From: UBA2160 sp964588665
GTDB lineage: Bacteria; Chloroflexota; Dehalococcoidia; Lucifugimonadales; UBA1123
Length of the DNA: 24,007 nt
Direction: 5' to 3'
NCBI GenBank assembly: GCA_964588665.1
Contig: CAZPQQ010000049.1
Coordinates: forward strand, 1-24,007
Shown: piece by piece, positions 1 through 8,605 of the stretch
Position numbering within the stretch: position 1 is the first letter of the stretch
How the letters are laid out: the number at the start of each line of letters is the position of its first letter
Program-made: the position numbers and the translations under genes
The notes under the pieces: model-generated
What the model saw: only the letters and a program-made list of their open reading frames with translations
Told to the model about the DNA's origin: nothing
Database searches by the model: none

Positions 1-45
1 CCCGGTTTAGGAAACCGGTGCTCTATCCACCTGAGCTACAGGGGC
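1..45 (-). tRNA. tRNA-Arg(CCU), partial, cut by window edge
   Basis: Read on the minus strand, the 5' half of a tRNA is present. It has a GCCCCTG acceptor strand (45-39), TA at positions 8-9, a GCTC/GAGC D-stem, and a perfect 5-bp anticodon stem CCGGT/ACCGG around the loop TTCCTAA (13-7). The central triplet of the loop is CCT, so the tRNA would decode AGG as arginine. The variable loop, T-arm and 3' acceptor strand lie outside the window, so the fold cannot be fully checked. It follows recO on the same strand but has its own promoter-like sequence upstream. Confidence 0.9.
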
Positions 46-104
46 ACGTGTGCGGCGTCGACGGCGGGCGGCGACCAGCGCCTGCGGTTGCGTCGAACGC
101 TCGT

Positions 105-134
105 ATTTTAGCAGTCTGACTTGGGCGATGACTA
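105..134 (-). promoter_or_regulatory. Candidate sigma-70 promoter for tRNA-Arg
   Basis: On the minus strand a -10-like TAAAAT (110-105) is preceded by TAGTCA (134-129) with an 18-base spacer. The -10 ends about 60 bases before the tRNA 5' end. The -35 matches consensus at only four of six positions, so this is a tentative call based on motif and position. Confidence 0.35.
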
Positions 135-281
135 GTCGGCTTAGGGTGACTGGAGACGTCGGAAAAGCGAGCCGTGGTTTGGCCCGCGGTCCTTCGACAG
201 GTCCGGGCAAAGCCCCTCGATTTGCGTCGCTCATCGGGGCGATGCGTCGGGACTCAGGATGAGGGGATAGTGGCAGAGGGC

Positions 282-1043
282 TTATAGCTCTGACACCTGC
301 CGAACGAAGTCGGCGCTTTTGAGCGCTCGTTCGACGACGTAACGGATGTGCGTGGTGAGCAGGCGCTCCACGTCGTGCCTGACGGGGGGTGCGACCCGGA
401 CTCCGGCAACGGATGCGAAGGTTCGCTCTCGCTGCAGGAGCCTCAGCACTTTCATCGCGTTTAGCTGCACCGGAAGCACCGCACTGAGGCCTTGCACCTG
501 GCAGTTGGGGCACACGACGCCGCCGGACGACACGTCGAAAACGTGGTCGGCCGGGGCCAGATCTGTCCCACACTCGACGCAGAGCCGGAGCTCGGGCCGG
601 AAGCCCGTCACGCCGAGAAGCTGAGCCTCGAAGTGCCGAACCAAGAGCCACAGGTCTTCCGCGGAACAGAGCGCGGTCAGCGATGCGATGATGTGCTGGT
701 AGAGAGAGTAGCTGGCCGAGCGTTCGGCGGAGAAGCTGTCAACGAGCTCGCAGATGTAGACTGCCCGCGCGAGCCGCTCCAGGTCTTCGGAGATTTCAGG
801 GAACCTCTGCACGGTCTGAGCTTCGTTGACGACATCGAGGTTGCGTCCGTAGGTAGCCGAAAACGACACCTGGTAGAGCAATTCAAGGTGCCCGCCGAGT
901 TTGCTTTTCGGACGCCGAACTCCCTTGGCGACGAGCCGCACCTTGCCCATGTCCTGCGTGAAGATGGTGAGGATGCGGTCTGCCTCGCCCAGCGGAAATT
1001 GCCGGATTACGATGCCTTCGGTCGTGTAGGTCCGTTGTCTCAT
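282..1043 (-). CDS. recO: DNA repair protein RecO
   Basis: RecO is the recombination mediator that works with RecR to load RecA onto SSB-coated single-stranded DNA and to anneal strands. The N-terminal OB-fold part shows the family signature TEGIVIRQFPLGEADRIL, followed by the KGVRRPKSKLGG region. A zinc-finger pair C156/C159 and C179/C182 (numbered from the GTG one codon upstream) lies between the fold and the helical C-terminal domain. About 253 residues is normal for the family. The start is ATG at 1043, with GTG at 1046 as an alternative; no clear Shine-Dalgarno sequence distinguishes them. The gene begins about 16 bases after the recR stop on the same strand, so it is the last protein gene of the ybeY-dnaX-ybaB-recR-recO run. 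Placing recO directly after recR puts two physical partners under one transcript. Confidence 0.93.
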   Translation of the reverse strand: MRQRTYTTEGIVIRQFPLGEADRILTIFTQDMGKVRLVAKGVRRPKSKLGGHLELLYQVSFSATYGRNLDVVNEAQTVQRFPEISEDLERLARAVYICELVDSFSAERSASYSLYQHIIASLTALCSAEDLWLLVRHFEAQLLGVTGFRPELRLCVECGTDLAPADHVFDVSSGGVVCPNCQVQGLSAVLPVQLNAMKVLRLLQRERTFASVAGVRVAPPVRHDVERLLTTHIRYVVERALKSADFVRQVSEL

Positions 1044-1059
1044 CACGACGGGGCAGCGT

Positions 1060-1671
1060 TCAGAACGACTGCCGGCCGTCCATGGCGCGGCCGAGTGTGG
1101 CCTCGTCGGCGTACTCGAGGTCGCCGCCGACGGGCAGTCCCCGCGCCGGACGGGTCAGTCTGACTCCCAGAGGTTCGAGCAGTTTGTGTATGTACATTGC
1201 GGTGGCCTCGCCCTCCAGGTTTGGGTTCGTCGCGAGGATGACCTCTTGGATGTCGCCATCGCGGATTCGACCCAGCAGCGGCTGGATTTTCAAGTCATCC
1301 GGGCCAACTCCGTTCATCGGCGATATCACACCGTGGAGCACGTGGTACAGTCCCGTGTAGCTGTGCGTGCGCTGAAGCGCCAGCACGTCGAGGGGTTCTT
1401 CCACGACGCAGACGATCGTCTCGTCACGTTCCGGAGAGGAGCAGATCGAGCATGGGTCCGCTTCGGTGATGTTGAAGCAGCGCGAGCACATTTCGACGCT
1501 CTCCTTGACGGCGACGATTGCCTCGGCCAACGAGTGCGCGTTTTCGTCCGGCATGCGGATCAGGTAGTAGGTCAGCCGTTGAGCCGTCTTCGGACCGATG
1601 CCCGGCAGCTTGTGGAACTCTTCCACGAGGCGGTTGATCGGCGCGGCTGAGTAGTTGTTTTCGTTCGTCAT
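1060..1671 (-). CDS. recR: Recombination protein RecR
   Basis: RecR forms the ring-shaped partner of RecF/RecO in recombinational repair of gaps. The 203-residue protein has the expected order: an N-terminal helix-hairpin-helix (FHKLPGIGPKTAQRL, residues 19-33), a C4 zinc finger (C62, C65, C74, C77), then a Toprim domain beginning around residue 86 (VCVVEEPLDVLAL). The conserved ATNPNLEGEATAMYI stretch is at about residues 147-161, and the C-terminal RLTRPARGLPVGGDLEYAD signature is intact. Length and motifs are canonical. It lies 25 bases after ybaB and just before recO on the same strand, the widespread dnaX-ybaB-recR arrangement. Nothing unusual was seen. Confidence 0.97.
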   Translation of the reverse strand: MTNENNYSAAPINRLVEEFHKLPGIGPKTAQRLTYYLIRMPDENAHSLAEAIVAVKESVEMCSRCFNITEADPCSICSSPERDETIVCVVEEPLDVLALQRTHSYTGLYHVLHGVISPMNGVGPDDLKIQPLLGRIRDGDIQEVILATNPNLEGEATAMYIHKLLEPLGVRLTRPARGLPVGGDLEYADEATLGRAMDGRQSF

Positions 1672-1696
1672 CGTGGCGCCGATTCCGGTCGAGTTG

Positions 1697-2001
1697 TCAC
1701 ATCAATCCCGGGATGTTCAGACCGCCCGTCAGGGCGCTCATTCGGGACGACACCATCTCTTGGGCTTTGTTGAGTCCTTCGTTGACTGCCGCGAGCACGA
1801 GGTCTTGCAGCATTTCGACATCGTCGGCGCTGACCACCTCCGGGTCTATCGTGATCGACTCCACGGTCATCTTGCCGGTGACGACCACGGTTATCATCCC
1901 GCCCCCGGCGGTCGCATCGACCATTGCTGTCTCGAGTTCGGTCTGAAGATCGGCCATTTTCTTCTGAAGCTGTTGCGCCTGGCGCATCATCTTTCGGTTC
2001 A

Positions 2002-2005
<4 letters not shown>
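1697..2005 (-). CDS. ybaB: YbaB/EbfC nucleoid-associated protein
   Basis: This is a 102-residue member of the YbaB/EbfC family, small dimeric DNA-binding proteins associated with the nucleoid and with RecF-type repair genes. The N-terminal helix is Met/Gln/Lys-rich (MRQAQQLQKKMADLQTELE). It is followed by the family's glycine turn and beta strands (TAGGGMITVVVTGKMTVESITIDPEV) and a C-terminal helix containing the conserved DLVLAAVNEGLNKAQEM. Its ATG overlaps the dnaX stop codon by four bases (2002-2005), and a GAGGA Shine-Dalgarno sequence lies immediately upstream inside the dnaX end, so translational coupling is likely. Two further Met codons close to the start leave the exact N-terminus slightly uncertain. 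Confidence 0.93.
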
Positions 2006-3639
<1,634 letters not shown>

Positions 3640-3702
3640 GACGCGCCTCGACTCGACCGGCGCATGCGCGCCGTTCCACGACGGTTCGATTGAATGGGTG
3701 CG

Positions 3703-4266
3703 TCAGCCATCGACAGCACGTCGATCAACCTCTTCCGAGTTCAGCAAGCTGAGTGCTTGCACATGCCCCATTATCTTGGTCTCGAGGGATTGCATCTCTG
3801 CCGCTTCTTCATCTTCCTCGTGGTCGTAACCTAGCAGATGGACGATGCCATGGGCAAGGAGTATGGCCAGCTCCTGTAACACGCTGTGGCCAGCCCGCTC
3901 GGCCTGTCTTGCAGCCTGGGGATACGAGATTATCACCTCGCCCAATCCGGCTTGCTCCGACGGCGGCAGGATGAACTCCGTGTCCAGCGGGTCGCCCTCG
4001 TCCTTTGGTGTGTCGCCGTAGTACGCGCCGGAGTGGGTGTAAGCGAACGACAGCACGTCCGTCGTTTCGGGCAACCCTCGATGATCCGCGTTCAATTCCG
4101 CAACCGTGGCGTCGTCCGCGATGACGATGCTCACGTGCTGATCGCCCGAGTCGCAGACTTCGGTTGCCGCGCGGGCGACAGAGACGATCCAGTCTTCATC
4201 GATGGGATGCTGAACCTCATCGAATATTTGGACGGATACGGCGGCCGCGGATGGGTGATCGGTCAA
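3703..4266 (-). CDS. ybeY: Endoribonuclease YbeY (rRNA maturation factor)
   Basis: YbeY is a zinc-dependent single-strand RNase involved in 16S rRNA 3'-end maturation and ribosome quality control. The metal-binding motif HGIVHLLGYDHEEDE near the C-terminus has the three histidines in the diagnostic H-x3-H-x5-H spacing. The family's N-terminal half (LPETTDVLSFAY, then GEVIISYPQAARQAER) is also clear. The frame stays open to an ATG at 4413, but that would add about 49 non-family residues. A TTG at 4266 preceded by AAAGG with about seven bases of spacing, and lying 28 bases downstream of a TATAAT box, gives 187 residues and is preferred. An insertion around THSGAYYGDTPKDEGDPLDTE makes it slightly longer than typical. 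It is the first gene of the dnaX-ybaB-recR-recO run. Confidence 0.9.
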   Translation of the reverse strand: MTDHPSAAAVSVQIFDEVQHPIDEDWIVSVARAATEVCDSGDQHVSIVIADDATVAELNADHRGLPETTDVLSFAYTHSGAYYGDTPKDEGDPLDTEFILPPSEQAGLGEVIISYPQAARQAERAGHSVLQELAILLAHGIVHLLGYDHEEDEEAAEMQSLETKIMGHVQALSLLNSEEVDRRAVDG

Positions 4267-4293
4267 TGACGAACCTTTGTTTGGGGTGCTAAC

Positions 4294-4299
4294 ATTATA
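4294..4299 (-). promoter_or_regulatory. TATAAT -10 box upstream of ybeY
   Basis: A perfect TATAAT (minus strand, 4299-4294) would put a transcript start near 4287, about 20 bases before the TTG start of ybeY and just 5' of its AAAGG ribosome binding site. No good -35 hexamer is visible at 16-18 bases. It is the only strong -10 match in the divergent gap between ybeY and the PEBP gene, and it supports the downstream TTG start. Confidence 0.45.
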
Positions 4300-4401
4300 C
4301 CCGGAAGCAGGGCCGCGCGCCCTCCTGACCGCGCTCGATGGACGCACGGAATCCCGCATGCGAACGCGAAAACTCATCTTCTGTCGACAGAGGCCGACTT
4401 C

Positions 4402-4980
4402 ATGCGTAGCCACCGATCAATGCGCAAGCTCGTCTTGGCTCCGGCTATCGCCATCTGCATCGTCGCGTTGTTAACCGTCTGCTCGCGCGACGAACGAGAT
4501 GCAACACCAGTCGTGCCTTCCGCAGACGCGGCCATCGTGTTGAGCAGCACCGCGTTTGAGCACGAGTCCGCCATTCCGCGCCGGCACACCTGCGACGGCG
4601 ACGACGTATCGCCGCCGCTGGCGTGGACCGGCGTGCCCGATACGGCGCGGAGCCTGGCGCTCATCGTCGACGACCCGGACGCCCCAAAAGGAACGTGGGT
4701 GCACTGGGTGCTCTACAACCTGACCGCAGACACGAATGAGTTGGGCGAGGGCGCGTCCACCGATCAAGTCGCCGCTGTCGACGGCAAGAACGATTTTGGC
4801 CGCGTCGGGTACGGGGGACTTTGCCCGCCGTCAGGGTCCGAACACCGGTATTTCTTCAACCTGTACGCTCTCGATTCATCGCTGTCGCTGGCACCCGCCG
4901 CCAGCAAGGCGGCGCTCGTGAGCGCCATGGAAGGCCACATCTTGGCTCAAGGCACGTTGACGGGCAAATACAAACGCTGA
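4402..4980 (+). CDS. Exported YbhB/YbcL-like PEBP family protein
   Basis: This 192-residue protein belongs to the phosphatidylethanolamine-binding / Raf-kinase-inhibitor-like family (bacterial YbhB/YbcL type). Family motifs are the PRRHTCDGDDVSPPLAW entry, IVDDPDAPKGTWVHWVLYNL with the ligand-pocket Asp-Pro-Asp and His, and GGLCPPSGSEHRYFFNLYALD. The first about 30 residues form a basic start plus hydrophobic segment (LVLAPAIAICIVALLTVC), so it is probably exported. The Cys after LLTV could be a lipoprotein attachment site, but Val at -1 is a poor lipobox. Start ATG at 4402 follows AGAGG by eight bases. The family's biochemical role in bacteria is not settled. It lies 24 bases before the enolase-superfamily gene and is probably co-transcribed with it. 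Confidence 0.85.
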   Translation: MRSHRSMRKLVLAPAIAICIVALLTVCSRDERDATPVVPSADAAIVLSSTAFEHESAIPRRHTCDGDDVSPPLAWTGVPDTARSLALIVDDPDAPKGTWVHWVLYNLTADTNELGEGASTDQVAAVDGKNDFGRVGYGGLCPPSGSEHRYFFNLYALDSSLSLAPAASKAALVSAMEGHILAQGTLTGKYKR

Positions 4981-5004
4981 TCAATTCGGAGAGGACCGTC
5001 TGCA

Positions 5005-6147
5005 ATGAAGATCACTGAAGTGAAAACCTATCGCATGGCCGCGACGCCACAAGCATTGGACGGGAACAACTGGCTGTTCGTCCGCATCGAAACAGACGCC
5101 GGGGTCCATGGCATCGGCGAAGGGAGCCTGCAATACAAGGACGCCGCGCTGTCGGCCGAGATCAAGGAGTTCGGACGCTTCATCATTGGCATGGATCCGT
5201 TCCGAATCGAGCATATTTGGACATCGCTCTACCGCAGGGTGACCTGGACCGGAGGTCCCGCGACCATGAGCGCGATCAGCGCCATCGATCTCGCTCTGTG
5301 GGACATCAAGGCCAAGGCCTTGGGCGTCCCTGTCTACGAGCTATTGGGCGGCCTCAGTCGAGACCGAGTGCCGGTCTATGCTAATGGCTGGTTCGCGGGT
5401 TGCGAGACGCCGGAGGAGCACGCCGAAGCAGCGAAGCGTGTCGTGGACGGCGGCTATCGAGCACTGAAATTCTACCCGTTCAAAGGTCCTCAGGTAATCA
5501 CGCCGGAGCGCGTCGAAGCAGGCGTTGAGCTCGTCCGGGCCGTCCGAGAAGCGGTCGGCCCGCTGGTGGAGATCGGGATAGACATCCGGTCCAGGCTGGA
5601 CATGTGGAGCGTGTCGCGAGTCGCCCAGAGGCTCGAGCCGTTCGACATAGCTTGGATCGAGGAACCGGTGATGTTCGACAACGTCGACGCGATATGCGCA
5701 CTGGCTCGCACGCTGAAAATCCCCGTTGCCACGGGCGAACAGCTCTTTAACAGGTGGGAGTTCAGACCCTTGTTGGAGCAGAACGCCGTCAAGATCATCC
5801 AGCCGGACATCTGCCACGCGGGAGGCCTAACGGAACTCAAGAAGATCGCCGCCGCCGCGGAAACTCACTACGTGAGCGTGGCTCCGCACAACTCCAACGG
5901 GCCGATCTCAACGGTCGCGAGTCTTCACCTGGACACCTGCATACCGAACTGCTTCATGCAGGAGATCTTCGTGACGTTTCTCTCGCGGTATGAACAGGTC
6001 TTGACCAAGCCCATCCCGATCGCCGACGGGTACGCGACAGCTCCGGATGGCATCGGTTGGGGCACGGACATCGACCTCGAGGCGTTGAAAGCGTTCCCGC
6101 CGAACGACTACGTCACGGTTGAATCGGAGCCGTACGAGGCGTTCTGA
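5005..6147 (+). CDS. Enolase-superfamily (mandelate racemase/galactonate dehydratase-like) enzyme
   Basis: Members of this family abstract the proton alpha to a carboxylate of sugar acids, usually causing dehydration or epimerisation, using a Mg2+-bound enolate. The 380-residue protein has the capping domain (1-120), then a TIM barrel. Metal ligands can be placed at D193, E219 and E245, and H295 (VAPHNSNGPI) and E320 complete the active site. The spacing (26, 52, 102 and 127 residues from D193) equals that of D-galactonate dehydratase. The residue equivalent to its second catalytic His185 is Arg195 (DIRSR instead of DFHGR), so substrate and reaction should not be transferred from that enzyme. 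Start ATG at 5005 follows GGAGAGG by ten bases. SAR202-type Chloroflexota are known for many paralogues of this superfamily. Confidence 0.88.
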   Translation: MKITEVKTYRMAATPQALDGNNWLFVRIETDAGVHGIGEGSLQYKDAALSAEIKEFGRFIIGMDPFRIEHIWTSLYRRVTWTGGPATMSAISAIDLALWDIKAKALGVPVYELLGGLSRDRVPVYANGWFAGCETPEEHAEAAKRVVDGGYRALKFYPFKGPQVITPERVEAGVELVRAVREAVGPLVEIGIDIRSRLDMWSVSRVAQRLEPFDIAWIEEPVMFDNVDAICALARTLKIPVATGEQLFNRWEFRPLLEQNAVKIIQPDICHAGGLTELKKIAAAAETHYVSVAPHNSNGPISTVASLHLDTCIPNCFMQEIFVTFLSRYEQVLTKPIPIADGYATAPDGIGWGTDIDLEALKAFPPNDYVTVESEPYEAF

Positions 6148-6207
6148 CGGAAGGCCGCAGAGGTCAGCGGATTGGTACCTAGTGTCGGAAATTACCGTTA
6201 GGATAAT

Positions 6208-6294
6208 CCGTTCGCCCCTTCGGAAATCTCATGGCAGGCTCTGAGCCTGTCGAATGGCCCGCGACCGATGGTTCGGCAAGCTCACCACGAACGG
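6208..6294. repeat. Intergenic two-module repeat, copy A
   Basis: Two modules separated by 15 bases. Module 1 (6208-6254) is 47 bases long and contains the palindrome CAGGCTC-T-GAGCCTG. Its reverse complement matches 22367-22413 at 45 of 47 positions. Module 2 (6270-6294) contains GCTCACCACGAACG, and its reverse complement matches 22429-22453 at 22 of 25. A third, shorter relative (CCTGTCCTGAG then GCCGAAGG, 6379-6400) lies nearer the hflC end. Module order on the plus strand is the same at both sites although each module is inverted. The modules lie in the spacer after the dehydratase gene and seem non-coding. Confidence 0.8.
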
Positions 6295-6421
6295 CATGAT
6301 TAACGCCGATTATCGGAAGCAAGTACTAGCGAGACGGCCGTCGCCGCAATGGATGGCTACCGGTATCGGGACTTATAGCCTGTCCTGAGTTCGCCGAAGG
6401 AGCGAGCGCCCTAACCTGACG

Positions 6422-7300
6422 TTAGTCGTCTTTCGAGTCGAGTCCGGTTGGGGACTGCAGGAACTGGAACAGGTCGCTGTCCGCGGGGAGAACCACGGTG
6501 GTTTTGTCCTGGAAGATCTTCTGGTAGGCTTCCAGGCTTCGTTGGAACATGTAGAAATCTTCGTCTTGCTCGACCGCTTCAGCGAATATCTTCACGGCTT
6601 CGGCTTCACCTTCACCTCGGGTGATGCTGGCCAGTCTCTCAGCGTCGGCCCGGATAATCGTCGCCTCTTTGTCGACCGTAGCCCGGACTGTGGCGTCGAT
6701 TTCCGCCCCTTCGGCCCGTTCTTTGTCGGCCTTTCTTTGGCGCTCGGCCTGCATTCTAAGGTAGACGCTGTCGGCGATCTCAGCGGGGAAGTCAGCACGT
6801 TTGATGCGAACGTCGACCAACTCTATCCCAAACAGGAGCAGCTCGGGTTTGACGCTGTCGAGGATTTTACCCATGATCGACTCGCGATTCGTGGTGATGA
6901 TCTCAGCCTGGTTGTCGAAGCCGATCTCGCGCCTGAGTTCGGAGGAGATGATGTCTACGGACCTCGACGCCGCCTGGACCTCTGTCCTGTTGGTCTCGCG
7001 GAAAAGCTTCGGGTCGGTGATCCTACCTCGGGCGTACACGTCTATGATAAGTCGTTTCTTGTCCAAGGTCAGCAACGAATCCGGAGGGGCGTCAAAGATG
7101 AGCAGGCGCTTGTCGAAGTAGGTCACATTATCGACAAATGGACTCTTGACGTGGAGTCCAGGTTTCGTGACGGATGATTTCACCTGTCCGAACCTGGTGA
7201 CGATCGCCAACTGTTTCTCGTCGACGACGAAGAACGCCTGCGGGCCGATGATACCAGCGGCGACGCTGCCCAGTATGAGTATGATTGCTAGGTATTTCAT
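6422..7300 (-). CDS. hflC: Membrane protease modulator HflC
   Basis: HflC is a band-7/SPFH protein. With HflK it forms a large periplasm- or outside-facing cage around FtsH and restrains its proteolysis of membrane proteins. The 292-residue protein begins with an N-terminal transmembrane segment (YLAIILILGSVAAGIIG, residues 3-19), then the SPFH core with VDEKQLAIVTRFGQ, GLHVKSPFVDNV and DKRLLIFDAPP. A long charged helix follows (RMQAERQRKADKERAEGAEI), then a C-terminal hydrophobic strand (KTTVVLPADSDLFQFL). These features are diagnostic. It follows hflK by ten bases on the same strand, so the pair is an operon as in many bacteria. An A/T-rich leader precedes the ATG at 7300. Nothing appears missing. 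Confidence 0.93.
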   Translation of the reverse strand: MKYLAIILILGSVAAGIIGPQAFFVVDEKQLAIVTRFGQVKSSVTKPGLHVKSPFVDNVTYFDKRLLIFDAPPDSLLTLDKKRLIIDVYARGRITDPKLFRETNRTEVQAASRSVDIISSELRREIGFDNQAEIITTNRESIMGKILDSVKPELLLFGIELVDVRIKRADFPAEIADSVYLRMQAERQRKADKERAEGAEIDATVRATVDKEATIIRADAERLASITRGEGEAEAVKIFAEAVEQDEDFYMFQRSLEAYQKIFQDKTTVVLPADSDLFQFLQSPTGLDSKDD

Positions 7301-7310
7301 AATATGATTT

Positions 7311-8366
7311 CTATTGCTGGTTGACGCCGAATTCCACCGGCGACGTCGATTCTTCCGTTAGAGGCAAGAACTGGAGCAGCCCGCCGCCGGCTTCCTCGGA
7401 AACGATGAATTTGGTGATGCCGGGGAGCATCTCTTCCATGGCCTCCAGGTACAAGCGTTGGCGAGTCACATTCTTGGCTTTTTCGTATTCAGCAAGTATC
7501 GACAGGAAGCGTGCGGCCTGCCCTCCGGCGATAGCGACCTTTTCTTGCTTGAAAGCTTCAGCGGCCTGGACCAGCCTTGCCGCCTCGCCTCTTGCTCTGG
7601 GCAGAACGTCTTCTTTGTAAGCGTCTGCCAGGTTGATGATTCGGGCTTTGTCTTCTTTCGCTCGGACCACGTCGTCGAAGGCGTCTTTGACCTGCTCGGG
7701 CGCAAATACGTTAAGCAATTGCACCACTCGAACATTGATGCCAGTGTTGTAATTGTCCAGCAGGCCTTGAAGCAGTTCTTTGGTGTCCGCCTGTATGGCT
7801 TCTTTTTGATCTGTCAGGACATCGTCAATAGGCCGGCTGCCGATGACCTGTCGAAGGGCGGTTTCGGCGGCATCGACAATCGTGGCGCCAGCGGGGTCGA
7901 CTGCCCTGTAGAGGAATTTCTCGATGTCTTTAATGTCGTATTGGACGAGAAGCTGAACGTCAACGATGTTCGGGGCTTCGCCGGGTTGACCTTGCTCGTC
8001 GGGATCCCCGGTGATCATCAACGACTCGTCCAGCACCGGGGTGCCGCTGCGCACGCCGATCTCTAGTTTCCTGACCTGGTCTACACTGACTATGTCCCAA
8101 GCGCCGATGGGCGTCGGCCAGTACCAATGCAGGCCTGGGCCTTTGATGTCCGCGAACTTCCCCGTCAAGCGGAGGGCCGCTTGCTCGCCAGGCTGAACGG
8201 TGTAGAATCCGGAACCGAGCCAGATCGCCAGCGCGGCGACAAACGCCGCGTTCACGACCCACCAACCCGCGCCACCGCCGCCGCCCAACTTGAAGCGACC
8301 CAGGGCTTTCCGGATTCGGTCGATGATCTGTTCTATCTTTACTTCTGGCTCTTCGGGCCTGTACAT
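7311..8366 (-). CDS. hflK: FtsH protease activity modulator HflK
   Basis: HflK is the partner SPFH protein of HflC. From the chosen start it has a short charged N-terminus, a Gly-rich stretch (LGGGGGAG, about residues 27-34), one transmembrane helix (VVNAAFVAALAIWLG), then the SPFH domain with FYTVQPGEQAALRLTGKF and GPGLHWYWPTPIG. A helical region follows (QVKDAFDDVVRAKEDKARIINLADAYKEDVLPRARGEA family pattern, with LYLEAMEEMLPG near the end). The frame is open to 8408, but ATG at 8366 is preceded by AAAGGA seven bases upstream and starts with the usual MYRPEEPE-type sequence, giving 351 residues. A poor promoter-like pair (CTGACC, 18 bases, TAACAT) lies just upstream. The gene ends in TAG. 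Confidence 0.93.
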   Translation of the reverse strand: MYRPEEPEVKIEQIIDRIRKALGRFKLGGGGGAGWWVVNAAFVAALAIWLGSGFYTVQPGEQAALRLTGKFADIKGPGLHWYWPTPIGAWDIVSVDQVRKLEIGVRSGTPVLDESLMITGDPDEQGQPGEAPNIVDVQLLVQYDIKDIEKFLYRAVDPAGATIVDAAETALRQVIGSRPIDDVLTDQKEAIQADTKELLQGLLDNYNTGINVRVVQLLNVFAPEQVKDAFDDVVRAKEDKARIINLADAYKEDVLPRARGEAARLVQAAEAFKQEKVAIAGGQAARFLSILAEYEKAKNVTRQRLYLEAMEEMLPGITKFIVSEEAGGGLLQFLPLTEESTSPVEFGVNQQ

Positions 8367-8605
8367 CCATTTTCCTTTGGTCTTGCGTGCCGCCGATAAT
8401 GTTAACACATCGACCGTGGCGAGGTCAGGGAATCCATCCGCCGGAGATCGGCCATCTGTTATTCGGCGCCTTTAAGTCCAGTCGTCCGGCAAGTCTGAAA
8501 ACGCCACTGCCGGGTGAGGTTAGTCGGTTTGCGCCCGACATACGCCGCTAAGGCGGCCGTCGCTTCAGTGATAGTTACGCTCGATGCGGGGCACATGGAT
8601 TCCAT

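Noticed and set aside
492..1163. Long plus-strand frames over recO and recR, and similar antisense frames elsewhere
   Set aside because: They are opposite-strand shadows of clearly identified genes and lack start signals and family motifs.
4277..4305. Plus-strand promoter for the PEBP gene starting from TTGTTT
   Set aside because: No -10-like hexamer occurs at 16-18 bases; the nearby TATAAT reads on the minus strand.
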